A DNA stretch of 64,000 nucleotides from an uncultured Bacteroides sp. (GCA_900766195.1 CAAFUN010000168.1:4089-68088), one strand, 5' to 3'; shown: positions 7,431-17,490, counted from the stretch's first letter. A program made the numbers and translations. Notes: generated by a model not told the origin, from the sequence alone.

Positions 7431-9020
7431 ATGAGAAAATTATCAAAATTTTATTTAATGGCTGCGGCGGCTCTCACAATGGGATTCGCATCTTGCAGCA
7501 GCGACGACTTGCCGAATAGTCATGAAGTGCAGGTAGGCAATACGAATGTGGCAGTCAGTCTTTCACTATCGTTGGGCAACACAACCCGTGCTTTGCCTAA
7601 TGAATATAATTATGTAGGCGAATGGGCAGGCAAAGACAATATCCAGACTGTCGACATCTATTTGGTTGATGCAATAAAAGCATCAGTAATACATCAATCT
7701 TTCAGTGTAGCCGCCGGTGAATACGTAGTGGCAGCATCACCAAATGCAAGCAATCAGATTATTCTGACCCCTAAAAAGGCTATCAAGACTACGGCGGGTC
7801 AAAAGGCCGTCTATGCAGTTATTAACACGACCCCTGAGATTACGGCTGCTTTGACAGCTACAACCATTCCAGCGTTTGATAATGCTTTCAAGACAGTGGC
7901 TATGGGATTGGCGAATTCCGGTACATCTACCACAGTGAGCACTTCCGCTTCAAAGATTGCAAATGTGGACACCTCCAAAGATGTTATAGTCATGACGAAC
8001 TCTGAAGACGTGACTCTCAATGTTCTGCCGAACATCACATCTGATCAGACATTGGCTTCAGGCGCTGATGCTACAAAGAACCGTGTGGGAGTAAAAGTAG
8101 AAAGAGCAGTTGCCCGTGTAATGATAACAACCAAACAGATCAGCTATGACGTAATGTCAGGAGCTACTAAAGTCGGAACTGTATCTGATATTACTTGGGT
8201 ATTGGCACAAGGTGAAAACTCTCTGTATATTCAGCGCAAGTCTGACTATATGAGTCCCTCGTATGGATGGAAGCCTGCCGATGATGCCGCTTATTATGCA
8301 AACGCTGGTAGCATGTACGACTATTCCGGTTTGTTTGAGAATAAGACTAACAAGCAAGGTGGAACTACTATTCCGACACTTGTTGACTATTCAACGGCCA
8401 ATTCCACCTCAATTGGTGAATCAAGCATCCTCGACGGAAAGTTTATTTTGCCTACTACTCATACTTATGGTGCTGAAACAGCATCATTTTATAAAAAAGG
8501 AAATACTGCTTATATATTAGTAAGAGCTACCTATAAACCTGAACTTTTTGCAGACGGGGGTACTGCCAATACAGACGGTACTTTCTACCTTGGAGCAAAT
8601 GGTAAATATTACACAAGTGCCACTAACGCTGTTGATCCAACTAAGGGCGGCGTTACAAACCAGACTGTCGCTAAATATGAAAAGGGTAAAGTGTTGTACT
8701 ATGTTTGGGTGAACCCGGATAATACCGATACAGGCAATTGGTACAATTCTCCGGTATTGCGTAATAATATTTATCACGTACATATCACCGGCTTCAAGAC
8801 TATCGGTACCAATTGGAATCCGTTGTATCCTGAAGATCCAAATACAGCGACTCCGACGAATCCGGATCCTAAACCGACAGTAAATCCTGGAGATCCGCAA
8901 GAACCAACCAACCCGATTGATCCTACTGATCCGTTGACTACTCCGGAAACATGGATGAGCGTTGACGTTACGGTATTGCCATGGCAAGTACATTCTTATG
9001 TAGTGCAACCAGGTATTTGA
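7431..9020 (+). CDS. Major fimbrial subunit, FimA/Mfa1-type lipoprotein
   Basis: The 529-aa prepilin has a lipobox ending at Cys22 (MGFASC). The first beta strand is followed by the protease site region TTRALPNEYN (Arg53). In Porphyromonas, an Arg-specific protease removes this strand so that a donor strand from the next subunit can insert. A Thr/Ala-rich two-domain fimbrillin body follows, then a Pro/Asp-rich linker (~470-505, repeated P-x-D-P units) and a C-terminal strand SVDVTVLPWQVHSYVV typical of the donor strand. A large hairpin follows immediately (9056-9128), consistent with higher expression of this gene than of those downstream. The Pro-rich linker before the last strand is longer than in classical FimA. 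Confidence 0.87.
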   Translation: MRKLSKFYLMAAAALTMGFASCSSDDLPNSHEVQVGNTNVAVSLSLSLGNTTRALPNEYNYVGEWAGKDNIQTVDIYLVDAIKASVIHQSFSVAAGEYVVAASPNASNQIILTPKKAIKTTAGQKAVYAVINTTPEITAALTATTIPAFDNAFKTVAMGLANSGTSTTVSTSASKIANVDTSKDVIVMTNSEDVTLNVLPNITSDQTLASGADATKNRVGVKVERAVARVMITTKQISYDVMSGATKVGTVSDITWVLAQGENSLYIQRKSDYMSPSYGWKPADDAAYYANAGSMYDYSGLFENKTNKQGGTTIPTLVDYSTANSTSIGESSILDGKFILPTTHTYGAETASFYKKGNTAYILVRATYKPELFADGGTANTDGTFYLGANGKYYTSATNAVDPTKGGVTNQTVAKYEKGKVLYYVWVNPDNTDTGNWYNSPVLRNNIYHVHITGFKTIGTNWNPLYPEDPNTATPTNPDPKPTVNPGDPQEPTNPIDPTDPLTTPETWMSVDVTVLPWQVHSYVVQPGI

Positions 9021-9055
9021 TCGTTTTATGATAGAACTTGTAAAGCTATAAATAC

Positions 9056-9128
9056 AGAAACGGATAGGTGTCAATTGTCGGACGGCAGTACATACAGTGA
9101 CATATAGGCAGAACACCTATCCGTTTCT
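9056..9128 (+). terminator. Long-stem hairpin after the major subunit (partial terminator or mRNA stabiliser)
   Basis: AGAAACGGATAGGTGT (9056-9071) and its exact reverse complement (9113-9128) form a 16-bp stem with a 41-base loop between the major fimbrillin and the anchor gene. Only a weak T-rich tail (CTTTC) follows. In multi-subunit pilus operons, such a structure sets a high major-to-minor subunit ratio by partial termination or 3'-end protection. That function is inferred. Confidence 0.65.
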
Positions 9129-9169
9129 CTTTCAACAATAATTTCCAAATTTTCTCAAAAACGCAAGGA

Positions 9170-10162
9170 ATGAAGAATTTACAAAACAAGATATTGATGA
9201 CCCTATTCACGTTGGGAACAATGCTATGGAGCTGTGACTCCTTTATCTATGATGATCTCAAAGATTGTCCCCAAGGTGTATATGTGAAGTTCTATTCAAT
9301 GACCCCTTGTGAGTCCGATTCTACGTTCATCGGAAGCGTACCTTCGCTCACCGTATTTGCGTTCGACAAAAGTGACAAGCTGGTCACTTCCATCAACAAG
9401 CAGAACGTGACGCTGAGCCGCGACTTTGAAGTGCTAATGCCCGTATCGGACGGAAACTTCTCGTTTGTGGCATGGGCAGGTGTTGACGATAAGTTCACCA
9501 CCGCTACGTTCACCAATGGCATCACCACCAAAAAGGATGTGATGCTGACCCTGAAATCCAATGCAAGCGTAGCTACTGAGTTGGGCAACACGCATGTATG
9601 GCAAGGCGAAAGCCCCGTCATATTCCTGCCTTCGCCCAAAGACAACGGCTCGTTTTTCCAACATACCGCAGTGAACCTGCGCGAACTGACCAACCGATTG
9701 AAGGTAATTGTGGAGTTTGACAAAACCATCAATCTGCAAGAGGTGAAACCGCAAGACCTCACCATTGCCGTGTCTTCCGCCAATGGCATGACCAACATCA
9801 ATGGTAGTATGCCGCTAGGAAGCCCCGTACTGAACTATCCTTCCATCAACACGGCCTATACCGATCGATCCGTGACCTGGAACTTTGCCCTGATGGACTT
9901 GGTGACCGGGTACAAGAATTCATTAAAGATAGACTATTGGGCGAAAGACCGGACATTATTCAGCGGCGACCTTATCGGTAGCATCCTGTTACTGTATGAA
10001 AAGGATATCAACATCAACCTGGCATGTATGAACGACTTCACGGTAAAGTTTGTAGTGAGAGACTACTGTTCTACATGTACCGGAAAGGATACGTATTTCT
10101 CGTGTGACATATTGGTGAACGACTGGCTTATACACAGTTATGAGACTGATTTAGGTTTATAA
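9170..10162 (+). CDS. FimB/Mfa2-family fimbrial anchor lipoprotein
   Basis: The 330-aa lipoprotein has a lipobox ending at Cys22 (TMLWSC) followed by DSFIYDDLKDCPQG, the N-terminal signature of the FimB/Mfa2 family (lipid-anchored Cys, then YDDL and a second Cys). Family members tether the fimbria to the outer membrane and limit its length. The paired cysteines in YCSTCTGKDTYFSCD near the C-terminus are also typical. It lacks an Arg cleavage site after the lipobox, as expected of an anchor that is not processed. It follows the major-subunit hairpin. Confidence 0.85.
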   Translation: MKNLQNKILMTLFTLGTMLWSCDSFIYDDLKDCPQGVYVKFYSMTPCESDSTFIGSVPSLTVFAFDKSDKLVTSINKQNVTLSRDFEVLMPVSDGNFSFVAWAGVDDKFTTATFTNGITTKKDVMLTLKSNASVATELGNTHVWQGESPVIFLPSPKDNGSFFQHTAVNLRELTNRLKVIVEFDKTINLQEVKPQDLTIAVSSANGMTNINGSMPLGSPVLNYPSINTAYTDRSVTWNFALMDLVTGYKNSLKIDYWAKDRTLFSGDLIGSILLLYEKDININLACMNDFTVKFVVRDYCSTCTGKDTYFSCDILVNDWLIHSYETDLGL

Positions 10163-10201
10163 CGCATCCTCTATGATATGCATCTTCGATAAGAACTGGT
10201 T

Positions 10202-11515
10202 ATGAAGAAAGTAAAATATATAAAGAAAATAAAATGTTTAATTGTAACGCTTGCCAGTATGGTTCTGGTTCTTGCCGGATGTGACCCGAAGGAAAACGAG
10301 GGTGACGTAAACAACGGCACCGTCTATCTGTCCATTACTCGTGCCACAGCCGACGGCGTAGAATCTATCAATGCGGACAACACGGATTACGAGGATCGTG
10401 TGCACGACCTTGCCATGCTGGTATTTGATTCGTCTACCGGAGACAAAGTGGGCGAATATTATGAAACAGGTATTTCCATGACAGGCAGCAATACATTTAC
10501 CGTCAAGCTGACACCCGGAACGCGTAACTTCTATTTTATCGCCAATAGGGATAACTCAGCCATGCAGTCCATCACCAAGGAGAGTGCAATGAAAGCATAT
10601 ATGGGAATCATGACTAATATGGATGCCGTCTTATATAATCCCGGTGCCAATTTAAATGAGGGTTTCCCCATGTCGCGGGTTTACCTGAATCAGACCGTCA
10701 CCACAGGCGGAAATATCTATCAGCCTACACCATTTAAGCCGGGCGGAGAAGATAAGGTGAAGCTGATACGTATAGTAGCAAAGCTGGAGGTTAATTTAGA
10801 TGGAACTGCAAATATGGGAATTAAAGGAATCTATTTCCGCAATGCCAACCGCCAGTTCTGCTTGTTGAATCCATCTGTAACCCCTCCATCTACATATTTC
10901 AATGATAATACAACAAATACTAAGTTGAAACAAGTCGGTACAAGTAATACCTATATCTATTATGTGCCCGAAGCCATTATCTCTTCGGGCACATGGAGTA
11001 CAACGGGAAACAACAAGCCCATCAATTACTTCACTATTGAGACTAACAATGGTATGATATATGATATACCCATTGTCTCCAACGAATTGAGCATTACCGC
11101 AGATTATCTAAAAAAGGCAACAGGAGTGTATTCAGGTTTCACACCTGATTACAACATCTGGCGCAACCACCATTACAAATATACCATAAAGAATCTTCAA
11201 AAGATTGAAATTCTCTACACGGTGAATGACTGGGGTAAAGTGGAGAAATCAATGTATATGGGTTACGGCTACAATGTGGAAGTGGATGAAAACGGAAAAG
11301 TGACCGTCAAGAATACCGTTACAGCCTGTGCGCCCTACAGCTTGGTGCTTACTGCACTTGGCGGAGCAACATTCACGGACGGCAATACAACAAAGACATT
11401 GACTGATGTGAGCTCCACTGCATCCACCACTTTGGAATTGCAAAATATTCCGGCTAGTGGAGATTACTTGAAGGTCGAGTTCAATGGAAATGTGGTAAAG
11501 ACCTTTACTAAATAA
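10202..11515 (+). CDS. Minor fimbrial subunit-like lipoprotein (fimbrillin family)
   Basis: The 437-aa protein has a lipobox ending at Cys27 (LVLAGC), then a first strand ending in YLSITRATADG. Arg47 is a candidate processing site like that of the major subunit. The segment MLVFDSSTGDKVGEYY, a buried strand carrying the V-F-D motif, and YYVPEA later on are common to Bacteroidales fimbrillin-like proteins. It probably joins the fimbria as an accessory or tip-proximal subunit. Four bases or fewer separate it from the next gene, so translational coupling is likely. Confidence 0.75.
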   Translation: MKKVKYIKKIKCLIVTLASMVLVLAGCDPKENEGDVNNGTVYLSITRATADGVESINADNTDYEDRVHDLAMLVFDSSTGDKVGEYYETGISMTGSNTFTVKLTPGTRNFYFIANRDNSAMQSITKESAMKAYMGIMTNMDAVLYNPGANLNEGFPMSRVYLNQTVTTGGNIYQPTPFKPGGEDKVKLIRIVAKLEVNLDGTANMGIKGIYFRNANRQFCLLNPSVTPPSTYFNDNTTNTKLKQVGTSNTYIYYVPEAIISSGTWSTTGNNKPINYFTIETNNGMIYDIPIVSNELSITADYLKKATGVYSGFTPDYNIWRNHHYKYTIKNLQKIEILYTVNDWGKVEKSMYMGYGYNVEVDENGKVTVKNTVTACAPYSLVLTALGGATFTDGNTTKTLTDVSSTASTTLELQNIPASGDYLKVEFNGNVVKTFTK

Positions 11516-11518
11516 CCA

Positions 11519-12556
11519 ATGCGAATGAAGATAAATAGATTAATCACAGCATTGTTTGTCGGAATATTCCTCGCGGCATGTTCGTTCGATGATCCTGTAG
11601 ACACAGGTCTACAGGAAAACAGGAAGATCGAGCTGTCCTTTTCGGTACCGGCATACAGCTTGGAAATGACAAACGGAACGCGGGCTATCGCCACCCGTGC
11701 CACGGATGTGGGTTCAGATTTGGAAAAGAAGATAGATAACTTATACGTATTCTTGTTTCCTACAGCGGGAACGCAAACATTGATGAAATATTATATTGAT
11801 GCTGCAACATTTAGCGGCGGAACATGGAGCACTACGGACAAGAAGGTCACCCTCAACCTTACGCAGGCCGAAGCAGGAAACCGTAATGTCTACGTGGTGG
11901 TCAATTGCGCCGACTTAAAAACAGCATTGGATGGAGTAGTCTCTTCTGGTGATTTAGAATCCGTTTTCCGCACCACTGCTGCACCTTGGGCGGGTAACAT
12001 CCAAGTCCCGATACTCATGGTGGGGAATGCCACCAATAATTTCTTAACGAACTATCAGCTGAACAGTGTGCCCCTCACGCGGGCTATAGCCAAAATTGAG
12101 TTGAACGTTGAGTTAAGTAGCGGATTCCAAGTTGCCCCGACCGGAAACAGCAGCAGCGTTACCAACTATAGATACCGTTATGCCAATTTCGATATGAAGA
12201 CTTATGTATTGAAACCGGCAAGCAAAACGCCCGCTATAGTGAGCTCCGGCAGTGACAGAAACCCATGGCCGACTGGGGGTACCAATGATTGGACAGCGTG
12301 GGGGAATGATCTGGCTGGTTCAGCAGATACAGGTACAAATTATACCCTCGACGGCATATCCGGAAAGGTGACTGGTCTGCGCATTATCACCTACCTCAAC
12401 GAACGGGATGAAGCGGGAGCACAAATTGAAATTGAATTGCCCCGTGCCGACGGTGGACTCCTTCCACCGCCAGAGTTCGGGCCCGAACGCTACAGCGTGA
12501 CCCTGCCCGACAAGATTGAACGTAACAAATGGTATCGGTATAGCATATCGATATGA
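11519..12556 (+). CDS. Minor fimbrial subunit-like lipoprotein
   Basis: The 345-aa protein has a lipobox ending at Cys21 (IFLAAC). A beta strand and the region NGTRAIATRATD follow, with two candidate Arg processing sites near residues 55-60. The body has NLYVFLFP and NRNVYVVVNCADL, matching fimbrillin-type accessory subunits in the same position of other Bacteroidales operons. The protein ends ERNKWYRYSISI, a strand that could act as donor. Assignment to a specific FimC/D/E or Mfa3/4 equivalent is not possible by eye. Confidence 0.72.
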   Translation: MRMKINRLITALFVGIFLAACSFDDPVDTGLQENRKIELSFSVPAYSLEMTNGTRAIATRATDVGSDLEKKIDNLYVFLFPTAGTQTLMKYYIDAATFSGGTWSTTDKKVTLNLTQAEAGNRNVYVVVNCADLKTALDGVVSSGDLESVFRTTAAPWAGNIQVPILMVGNATNNFLTNYQLNSVPLTRAIAKIELNVELSSGFQVAPTGNSSSVTNYRYRYANFDMKTYVLKPASKTPAIVSSGSDRNPWPTGGTNDWTAWGNDLAGSADTGTNYTLDGISGKVTGLRIITYLNERDEAGAQIEIELPRADGGLLPPPEFGPERYSVTLPDKIERNKWYRYSISI

Positions 12557-12577
12557 TTTATGTAAAAAGCGTAGCTT

Positions 12578-13441
12578 ATGAGATATAAATACTTACACAT
12601 AGCCTTTATAGCATTGGCAGCAGCATTGATCGGTTGTCAGGAAGACCGGTACGAGCTAAGTGGCGATAATAAAGCCCAAACGGCGGCGGACGGCGTCATG
12701 ACTTTGACCACCACCCGCACAGACGGTAAGATAGCGTTGGCAGTGGATGCTTCGGAAGTAGCCCGTTCCGGCGTATGGATAGACCTTGACGGAGACGGAC
12801 TGCGCGCGAAAGATACCTCAGAAGATGTCAGTACATTCGATGCTTATGTAGAATATCCTCTTTCTGATGGAGTGAAGACAGTGAGGGTTTATGGTGCGGT
12901 CACTTATCTGGGCTGCGCATCCAACTCCATCACAGCGATAGACGCAAGTGACAATACCGCCCTGCTCACACTAAACTGTCCGCAGAACCAACTTTTAAGC
13001 ATAGATGTATCGAAGAACACGCTGTTGGAACGGCTGGACTGCTCCGGCAACGCAATCACTTCGCTCAACGTATCCACCAATAAAGCACTGCTGTCCTTGT
13101 GGTGCTTCAATAACAAGCTGAACGCGCTGAACGTATCCGCTAATGCCAATCTGGCTTTTCTGGACTGTTCCGGCAACCGCCTCAGCGCACTCGATGTGTC
13201 GAAAAACGTCAAGCTGGTGCGCTTATTATGCTATAACAACTTACTCCCCACTCTCGACATCTCCAAGAACAGCAACTTGAATCGCCTATGGGCGTTCGGC
13301 AATCCGTTTGCAGAGAAAGAATCTGACAAGTTGGTCTCCGCCCTTGCAGAGACAGTAAAGGGTGAACTATGGATTTCCAATCAAGCGCCAAGTGCTGAAG
13401 TAACCGCTGCGGTAGCGTCTAAAGGATGGGTGATAAAATAG
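12578..13441 (+). CDS. Leucine-rich-repeat lipoprotein in the fimbrial operon
   Basis: The 287-aa lipoprotein has a lipobox ending at Cys20 (ALIGC). Residues ~65-75 read DLDGDGLRAKD, a calcium-loop-like acidic motif. From ~120 to ~245 there are about five 21-residue repeats of the form L..L.C..N.L..LDVS.N, the bacterial (BspA-like) leucine-rich repeat, with conserved Cys at the inner face. Such repeats usually bind proteins or glycans, so this may be a host- or partner-binding accessory subunit. It lacks the fimbrillin fold seen in its neighbours. Placement inside the operon (22-base gap upstream) implies co-expression. Confidence 0.78.
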   Translation: MRYKYLHIAFIALAAALIGCQEDRYELSGDNKAQTAADGVMTLTTTRTDGKIALAVDASEVARSGVWIDLDGDGLRAKDTSEDVSTFDAYVEYPLSDGVKTVRVYGAVTYLGCASNSITAIDASDNTALLTLNCPQNQLLSIDVSKNTLLERLDCSGNAITSLNVSTNKALLSLWCFNNKLNALNVSANANLAFLDCSGNRLSALDVSKNVKLVRLLCYNNLLPTLDISKNSNLNRLWAFGNPFAEKESDKLVSALAETVKGELWISNQAPSAEVTAAVASKGWVIK

Positions 13442-13500
13442 CGGCGTCTTCAATTAAGCTTCGGGGCTAAAGATGAGATGATAAATTAAAAACTGAAACA

Positions 13501-16500
13501 ATGAATAAGATTCATAGCTATATATTCAGAATTAGCTTGACAGCATTTAGCCTATTCATTTGCTTACAAACGTATGCTGACGGATCAAAAGATCTCTATC
13601 CAAATGGAGCAAAAGGATGGAGAGCCTACCTTGCCTCCAATAGTAATTCCGTAAGTAAAGCTCTACCTTTTGGTAGCCGTGGAACACATTATGTATATGT
13701 TAAGAGTGGGGAATATATAGCGATGGCTTCAAGTGAATGGAGTAGCAATACTGCTCTTAAAATATATGATCCGGATAATGCAGATGTTTCTCCCACGAGA
13801 GGCTCAGACGGACGCATTACAAACCGCAATCAAGAATTAGCCGGACCAAAACTATCTACTTCAGATAATACATCAAACAGATATACTCCTGTTTATTATC
13901 GTGCAACAAAGACGGGTATCTATCGAGTTGAGTTTTGGCCAAGTTCAAGTGTAAATTCAGCATTTAACAACACAAATAATGAAGGCAAGATCGATAACTG
14001 GGATAACTGGAATAGTAGTGGTAGTAGTAGTCTCATAGCTGCATGGGATGTTTCTGTCATCAACAGTGCTCAGACTGGTTTTATTACTGGGCGTGTATAC
14101 GCTAATGTATTAAATATGAGAATAAATGAATCATCTAAAGCTAGTGAAGGCTTTTATGGACAGATGTATGTATTAACCAAAGATGGATATATCTATCGCG
14201 TAAATAATAACGGGGACAATGGTATTGTATTCTCATTCTTTGTGAATAGCAATGGTTTCGTAAAAGGAAAGCAAAGCAATGGCTCTATAGACTATACCCC
14301 TCTTTATAAGAGTTTGACTACAATAGATGCTGCGGTTACCAACAAACAGATATGGGATGCTACAGGAGCTGATAACGCTCAAAACACTACCCACAAAATG
14401 TTTTACACCTTACCTGCCAACGATTTACCAAATACGGATAATGTACCGATTGCCGGAGCTGTTCCGGGCGGTTCGACATGGTTGAGAAATACCGTGAAGA
14501 AGCCTACCGTGGAAGAGGTTAAAATACTGGGGGCGGATCAGTCGAACGGACAAATCAGCACAAAAGGAGGTTATATCCAGTTTAAAGCAAGTTCCCAAGG
14601 AAATTATATAATCACAATTAAAAGCAGCCAAACGCCCGCAAATTTTGTAACCCGACAGTTGATTGGCTCTGCTATAGCAGGGTTGAATAATGTTTACTGG
14701 AACGGGAAAGACGGTAATGGCAAGTCCATTCCAACAGGATCTGCTCCGGCAACTGTTACCGTCCAGCTGCAAGGGGCGGAAGTTCATTTTCCTTATTTTG
14801 ATGTGGAAAATAATATCAACGGAATCAAACTCGAACTACTCAAATCCGATAATTTAAATCAAGTAGAATCGGATATTGTGTATTGGAACGATGTGAATAT
14901 ACCGACGACTGGCATATCCGGATCCACGTCTAATCCAATAAACAACAGCCAACTGCCTATAGCTTTGGGAGGAGTAAACAGTACAGGTATATCCAGTAGT
15001 ACGAACGGACACAAATGGGGAGGAAATGCTACAACTGGGACATTTGGTGATGAAAAATCCATGGATACTTGGACTTTTATCAAAGGAGAAGAGGAAACTG
15101 TAAATACTGAGGTCACAATGAATGTGGCTGACCTTAAAATAACAGCGGTTACACCAGATAAAAACAAAGTTGCTATCGGTGAGAACCTTGCTTATACTAT
15201 AAAAGTGAAAAATGGAGAAACCGGAGATGGCAATAGTGATGTCAAAGGCGCTAAGTTTACCTTTACCTTACCCGAAGGATTCGATGATAGTTCAGTAACC
15301 CCTGTTTTCAATGGAAACGGTTGTGGTACGGAAGCAAATGGGCAAAAGATTTCTTATGATCCCTCCACAAGGATATACACCTCTTATCTAAACTTGCCGA
15401 ATGGTTGTGAGATAACCTATGTCATCACAGCGAAGGTGGTTTCGGGAGCGGCAGGCAGCAAATCTGCTGAAGCAACCATTCTCCGTCCAAATGACGTGAC
15501 CGACCCGGATGCCACAAACAGAAGCAATCCAGAGAATCCGTTGGCTACCAATCCTAATTTTAGCACAGATGTGGATAAGTACTACGTGGCGCCTTTTGAT
15601 GCACAATACGAATGTGATAAACGGGATGAGACATTATTCCCTCCGGGAACTCCATGTAATAACATGAAATCGGTGGATGTAGCATTGATGGCTAACTATT
15701 GGTACGGAACAAATAGCAATGAATGGAAGGATAAGGACAATTGGACAGCCAAATTTGTACCGGGAGAAGGAGCTGACATCATATTCGCGACAACCGCCAA
15801 CAACGGGCCTACCGGTGACGGAAACGGTCAAGGTCCAGCAATAAAAGACCTTTATTTGGACAATGTAGACCAAAGTACCAGTGGTGGTCGTATTATAGGC
15901 AATCTGGAAAACAATTCTAATCAAAACTTGGTCATCACTACCGGCAATCAACTCAAAATAAATGGTGTAGTGAAAGATACGAACACCACTGGCGGAACGA
16001 TTGTAGTGAAAGCAGATCCTAATAATAGTACACCAAACGGTACACTGATTTTCAGCAATCCGGCTAAATACGCCGATAATGCCGCTGTAGGGGCTACCGT
16101 GGAATTCTATAACAAGGCTTACGACTGTGCCAATTGCGGATATTATCGTAAATCATGGCAATACTTCGGCATACCCGTACTTAAAAGCAATACATTCCCA
16201 ACGAGTGATGTTACCGGCACTGAAACGATCAACCAATGGGTGGAGCCGTTCGACGGCAACAAATGGCAAACGGCACCTTATAACCCGACAGTATTTACAG
16301 CTTTCAAAGGCTATGAGATGACAAACAGTGCCACATCTGTTCCAACTGAAGTCTACAAATTTATCGGTACGCTAAACGTGGGTAATGCTACGGTGGCGTT
16401 GACTAAAACAGCAAGCGTGAATTATTCCGGCACCAATCTGATAGGGAACTCTTATACGGCAGCAATACCGATTAATTCCGATGCCTTAAAGTTCTCACCA

Positions 16501-17490
16501 ACGATTACGAACCAAACCGTCTATCTTTTCAACACTGGTACACGTGACCAATGGAGAAAGCTCAATGGAAGTACAGCTTCAGGTCTCATGGCAGGGCAGT
16601 ATCTTGCCGTGCCTATCAAACTTGCCGGACAAGAGGGTATCCCTTCAATGATTCCTTCAACCCATGCCTTTATGGTAATTGCAGACAAGGCTACATCCCT
16701 AACCATAGATTATAGCAAGCTGGTAAAGAACCAGACCATAACAGATGCTTTGGGTAACCAAATTGCTACTCGTTCATCAGCAACGGAGACAACAGCAACA
16801 TCGGCAACAACCGACAGGGTACAAAAGCTACCCTCCATTGTAATGGATGTAATAGGACAAGGCACTGCCGACCGACTGTGGATATTCAGCAAAAAGAACA
16901 CCACGTATGGTTTCGACAGTGGATGGGACGGACACAAAATGGCGGATGAAGGGCTCTCACAACTCTATGTATCCGCTACAGACAGCAGCAGACTACAAGT
17001 AGCAACTGTGCCAAGCATGGATAAAGTAGAGATAGGATTTATTCCTGCCGCAGAAGGACAATATACATTAGAATTTGCTATGTCCGATGAGCTAAATAAA
17101 GATCAAGTTTTCTTAAACGATTTGTTGACAGGAAACTACCGGCAGATTAAGAACAGAGAAATTTATACATTTGATGCAAAAACAGATCAACCCTATAAAC
17201 GTTTCAGCTTGTCATATAAAGAGGGTAGTACTGCATTCACTACCGACGAAGCTTTAATTAATATAAGCGTCACTGAAGATGAAAAGATTAAGATTACAAA
17301 TGGCAGCAAAAAGTCATGCACTGCACAAGTATCCAATGAGCAAGGAATACTTTTGCAGCAGATTGAAGTGAAAGCTAATGGAGAAGAAATACTGAAAAAT
17401 ATTACTTCGGGAACATATATTGTACGACTGGAAAATGCCACAGTAAATGACGTTAGAAGAATAACTGTAAAAGTATTATCAGAATATTAA
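13501..17490 (+). CDS. Large adhesin-like surface protein A (1329 aa)
   Basis: The exported protein has a signal peptide ending near residue 26 (TYA-D). Residues ~27-190 form a unique N-terminal domain. Residues ~395-430 include VYWNGKDGNGKSIPTG, which resembles FlgD-type Ig folds. Residues ~545-670 fit a DUF11-like domain (NLAYTIKVKNGE). From residue 732 to the end it is paralogous to the next gene, including a conserved AYDCANCGYYRKSW motif and a C-terminal ~65-residue domain (VSNEQGILLQQIEV, GTYIVRLENA) resembling type IX secretion type A sorting domains. No type IX machinery is seen here, so that resemblance may reflect a shared Ig-like fold. A role as fimbrial tip or fimbria-associated adhesin is inferred from size, modular build and operon position. 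Confidence 0.72.
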   Translation: MNKIHSYIFRISLTAFSLFICLQTYADGSKDLYPNGAKGWRAYLASNSNSVSKALPFGSRGTHYVYVKSGEYIAMASSEWSSNTALKIYDPDNADVSPTRGSDGRITNRNQELAGPKLSTSDNTSNRYTPVYYRATKTGIYRVEFWPSSSVNSAFNNTNNEGKIDNWDNWNSSGSSSLIAAWDVSVINSAQTGFITGRVYANVLNMRINESSKASEGFYGQMYVLTKDGYIYRVNNNGDNGIVFSFFVNSNGFVKGKQSNGSIDYTPLYKSLTTIDAAVTNKQIWDATGADNAQNTTHKMFYTLPANDLPNTDNVPIAGAVPGGSTWLRNTVKKPTVEEVKILGADQSNGQISTKGGYIQFKASSQGNYIITIKSSQTPANFVTRQLIGSAIAGLNNVYWNGKDGNGKSIPTGSAPATVTVQLQGAEVHFPYFDVENNINGIKLELLKSDNLNQVESDIVYWNDVNIPTTGISGSTSNPINNSQLPIALGGVNSTGISSSTNGHKWGGNATTGTFGDEKSMDTWTFIKGEEETVNTEVTMNVADLKITAVTPDKNKVAIGENLAYTIKVKNGETGDGNSDVKGAKFTFTLPEGFDDSSVTPVFNGNGCGTEANGQKISYDPSTRIYTSYLNLPNGCEITYVITAKVVSGAAGSKSAEATILRPNDVTDPDATNRSNPENPLATNPNFSTDVDKYYVAPFDAQYECDKRDETLFPPGTPCNNMKSVDVALMANYWYGTNSNEWKDKDNWTAKFVPGEGADIIFATTANNGPTGDGNGQGPAIKDLYLDNVDQSTSGGRIIGNLENNSNQNLVITTGNQLKINGVVKDTNTTGGTIVVKADPNNSTPNGTLIFSNPAKYADNAAVGATVEFYNKAYDCANCGYYRKSWQYFGIPVLKSNTFPTSDVTGTETINQWVEPFDGNKWQTAPYNPTVFTAFKGYEMTNSATSVPTEVYKFIGTLNVGNATVALTKTASVNYSGTNLIGNSYTAAIPINSDALKFSPTITNQTVYLFNTGTRDQWRKLNGSTASGLMAGQYLAVPIKLAGQEGIPSMIPSTHAFMVIADKATSLTIDYSKLVKNQTITDALGNQIATRSSATETTATSATTDRVQKLPSIVMDVIGQGTADRLWIFSKKNTTYGFDSGWDGHKMADEGLSQLYVSATDSSRLQVATVPSMDKVEIGFIPAAEGQYTLEFAMSDELNKDQVFLNDLLTGNYRQIKNREIYTFDAKTDQPYKRFSLSYKEGSTAFTTDEALINISVTEDEKIKITNGSKKSCTAQVSNEQGILLQQIEVKANGEEILKNITSGTYIVRLENATVNDVRRITVKVLSEY
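15691..17490 (+). repeat. Paralogous C-terminal module, copy 1
   Basis: This stretch encodes residues 731-1329 of protein A and is closely similar in DNA and protein to 19361-21142. Several blocks are near-identical, for example the QEGIPSMIPSTHAFMVIADK region. It could support recombination between the two adhesin genes. Confidence 0.8.

Noticed and set aside
8517..9116. 199-codon minus-strand open frame over the major fimbrillin end and hairpin
   Set aside because: Composition comes from the Pro/Asp-rich linker read backwards; no promoter or family pattern.
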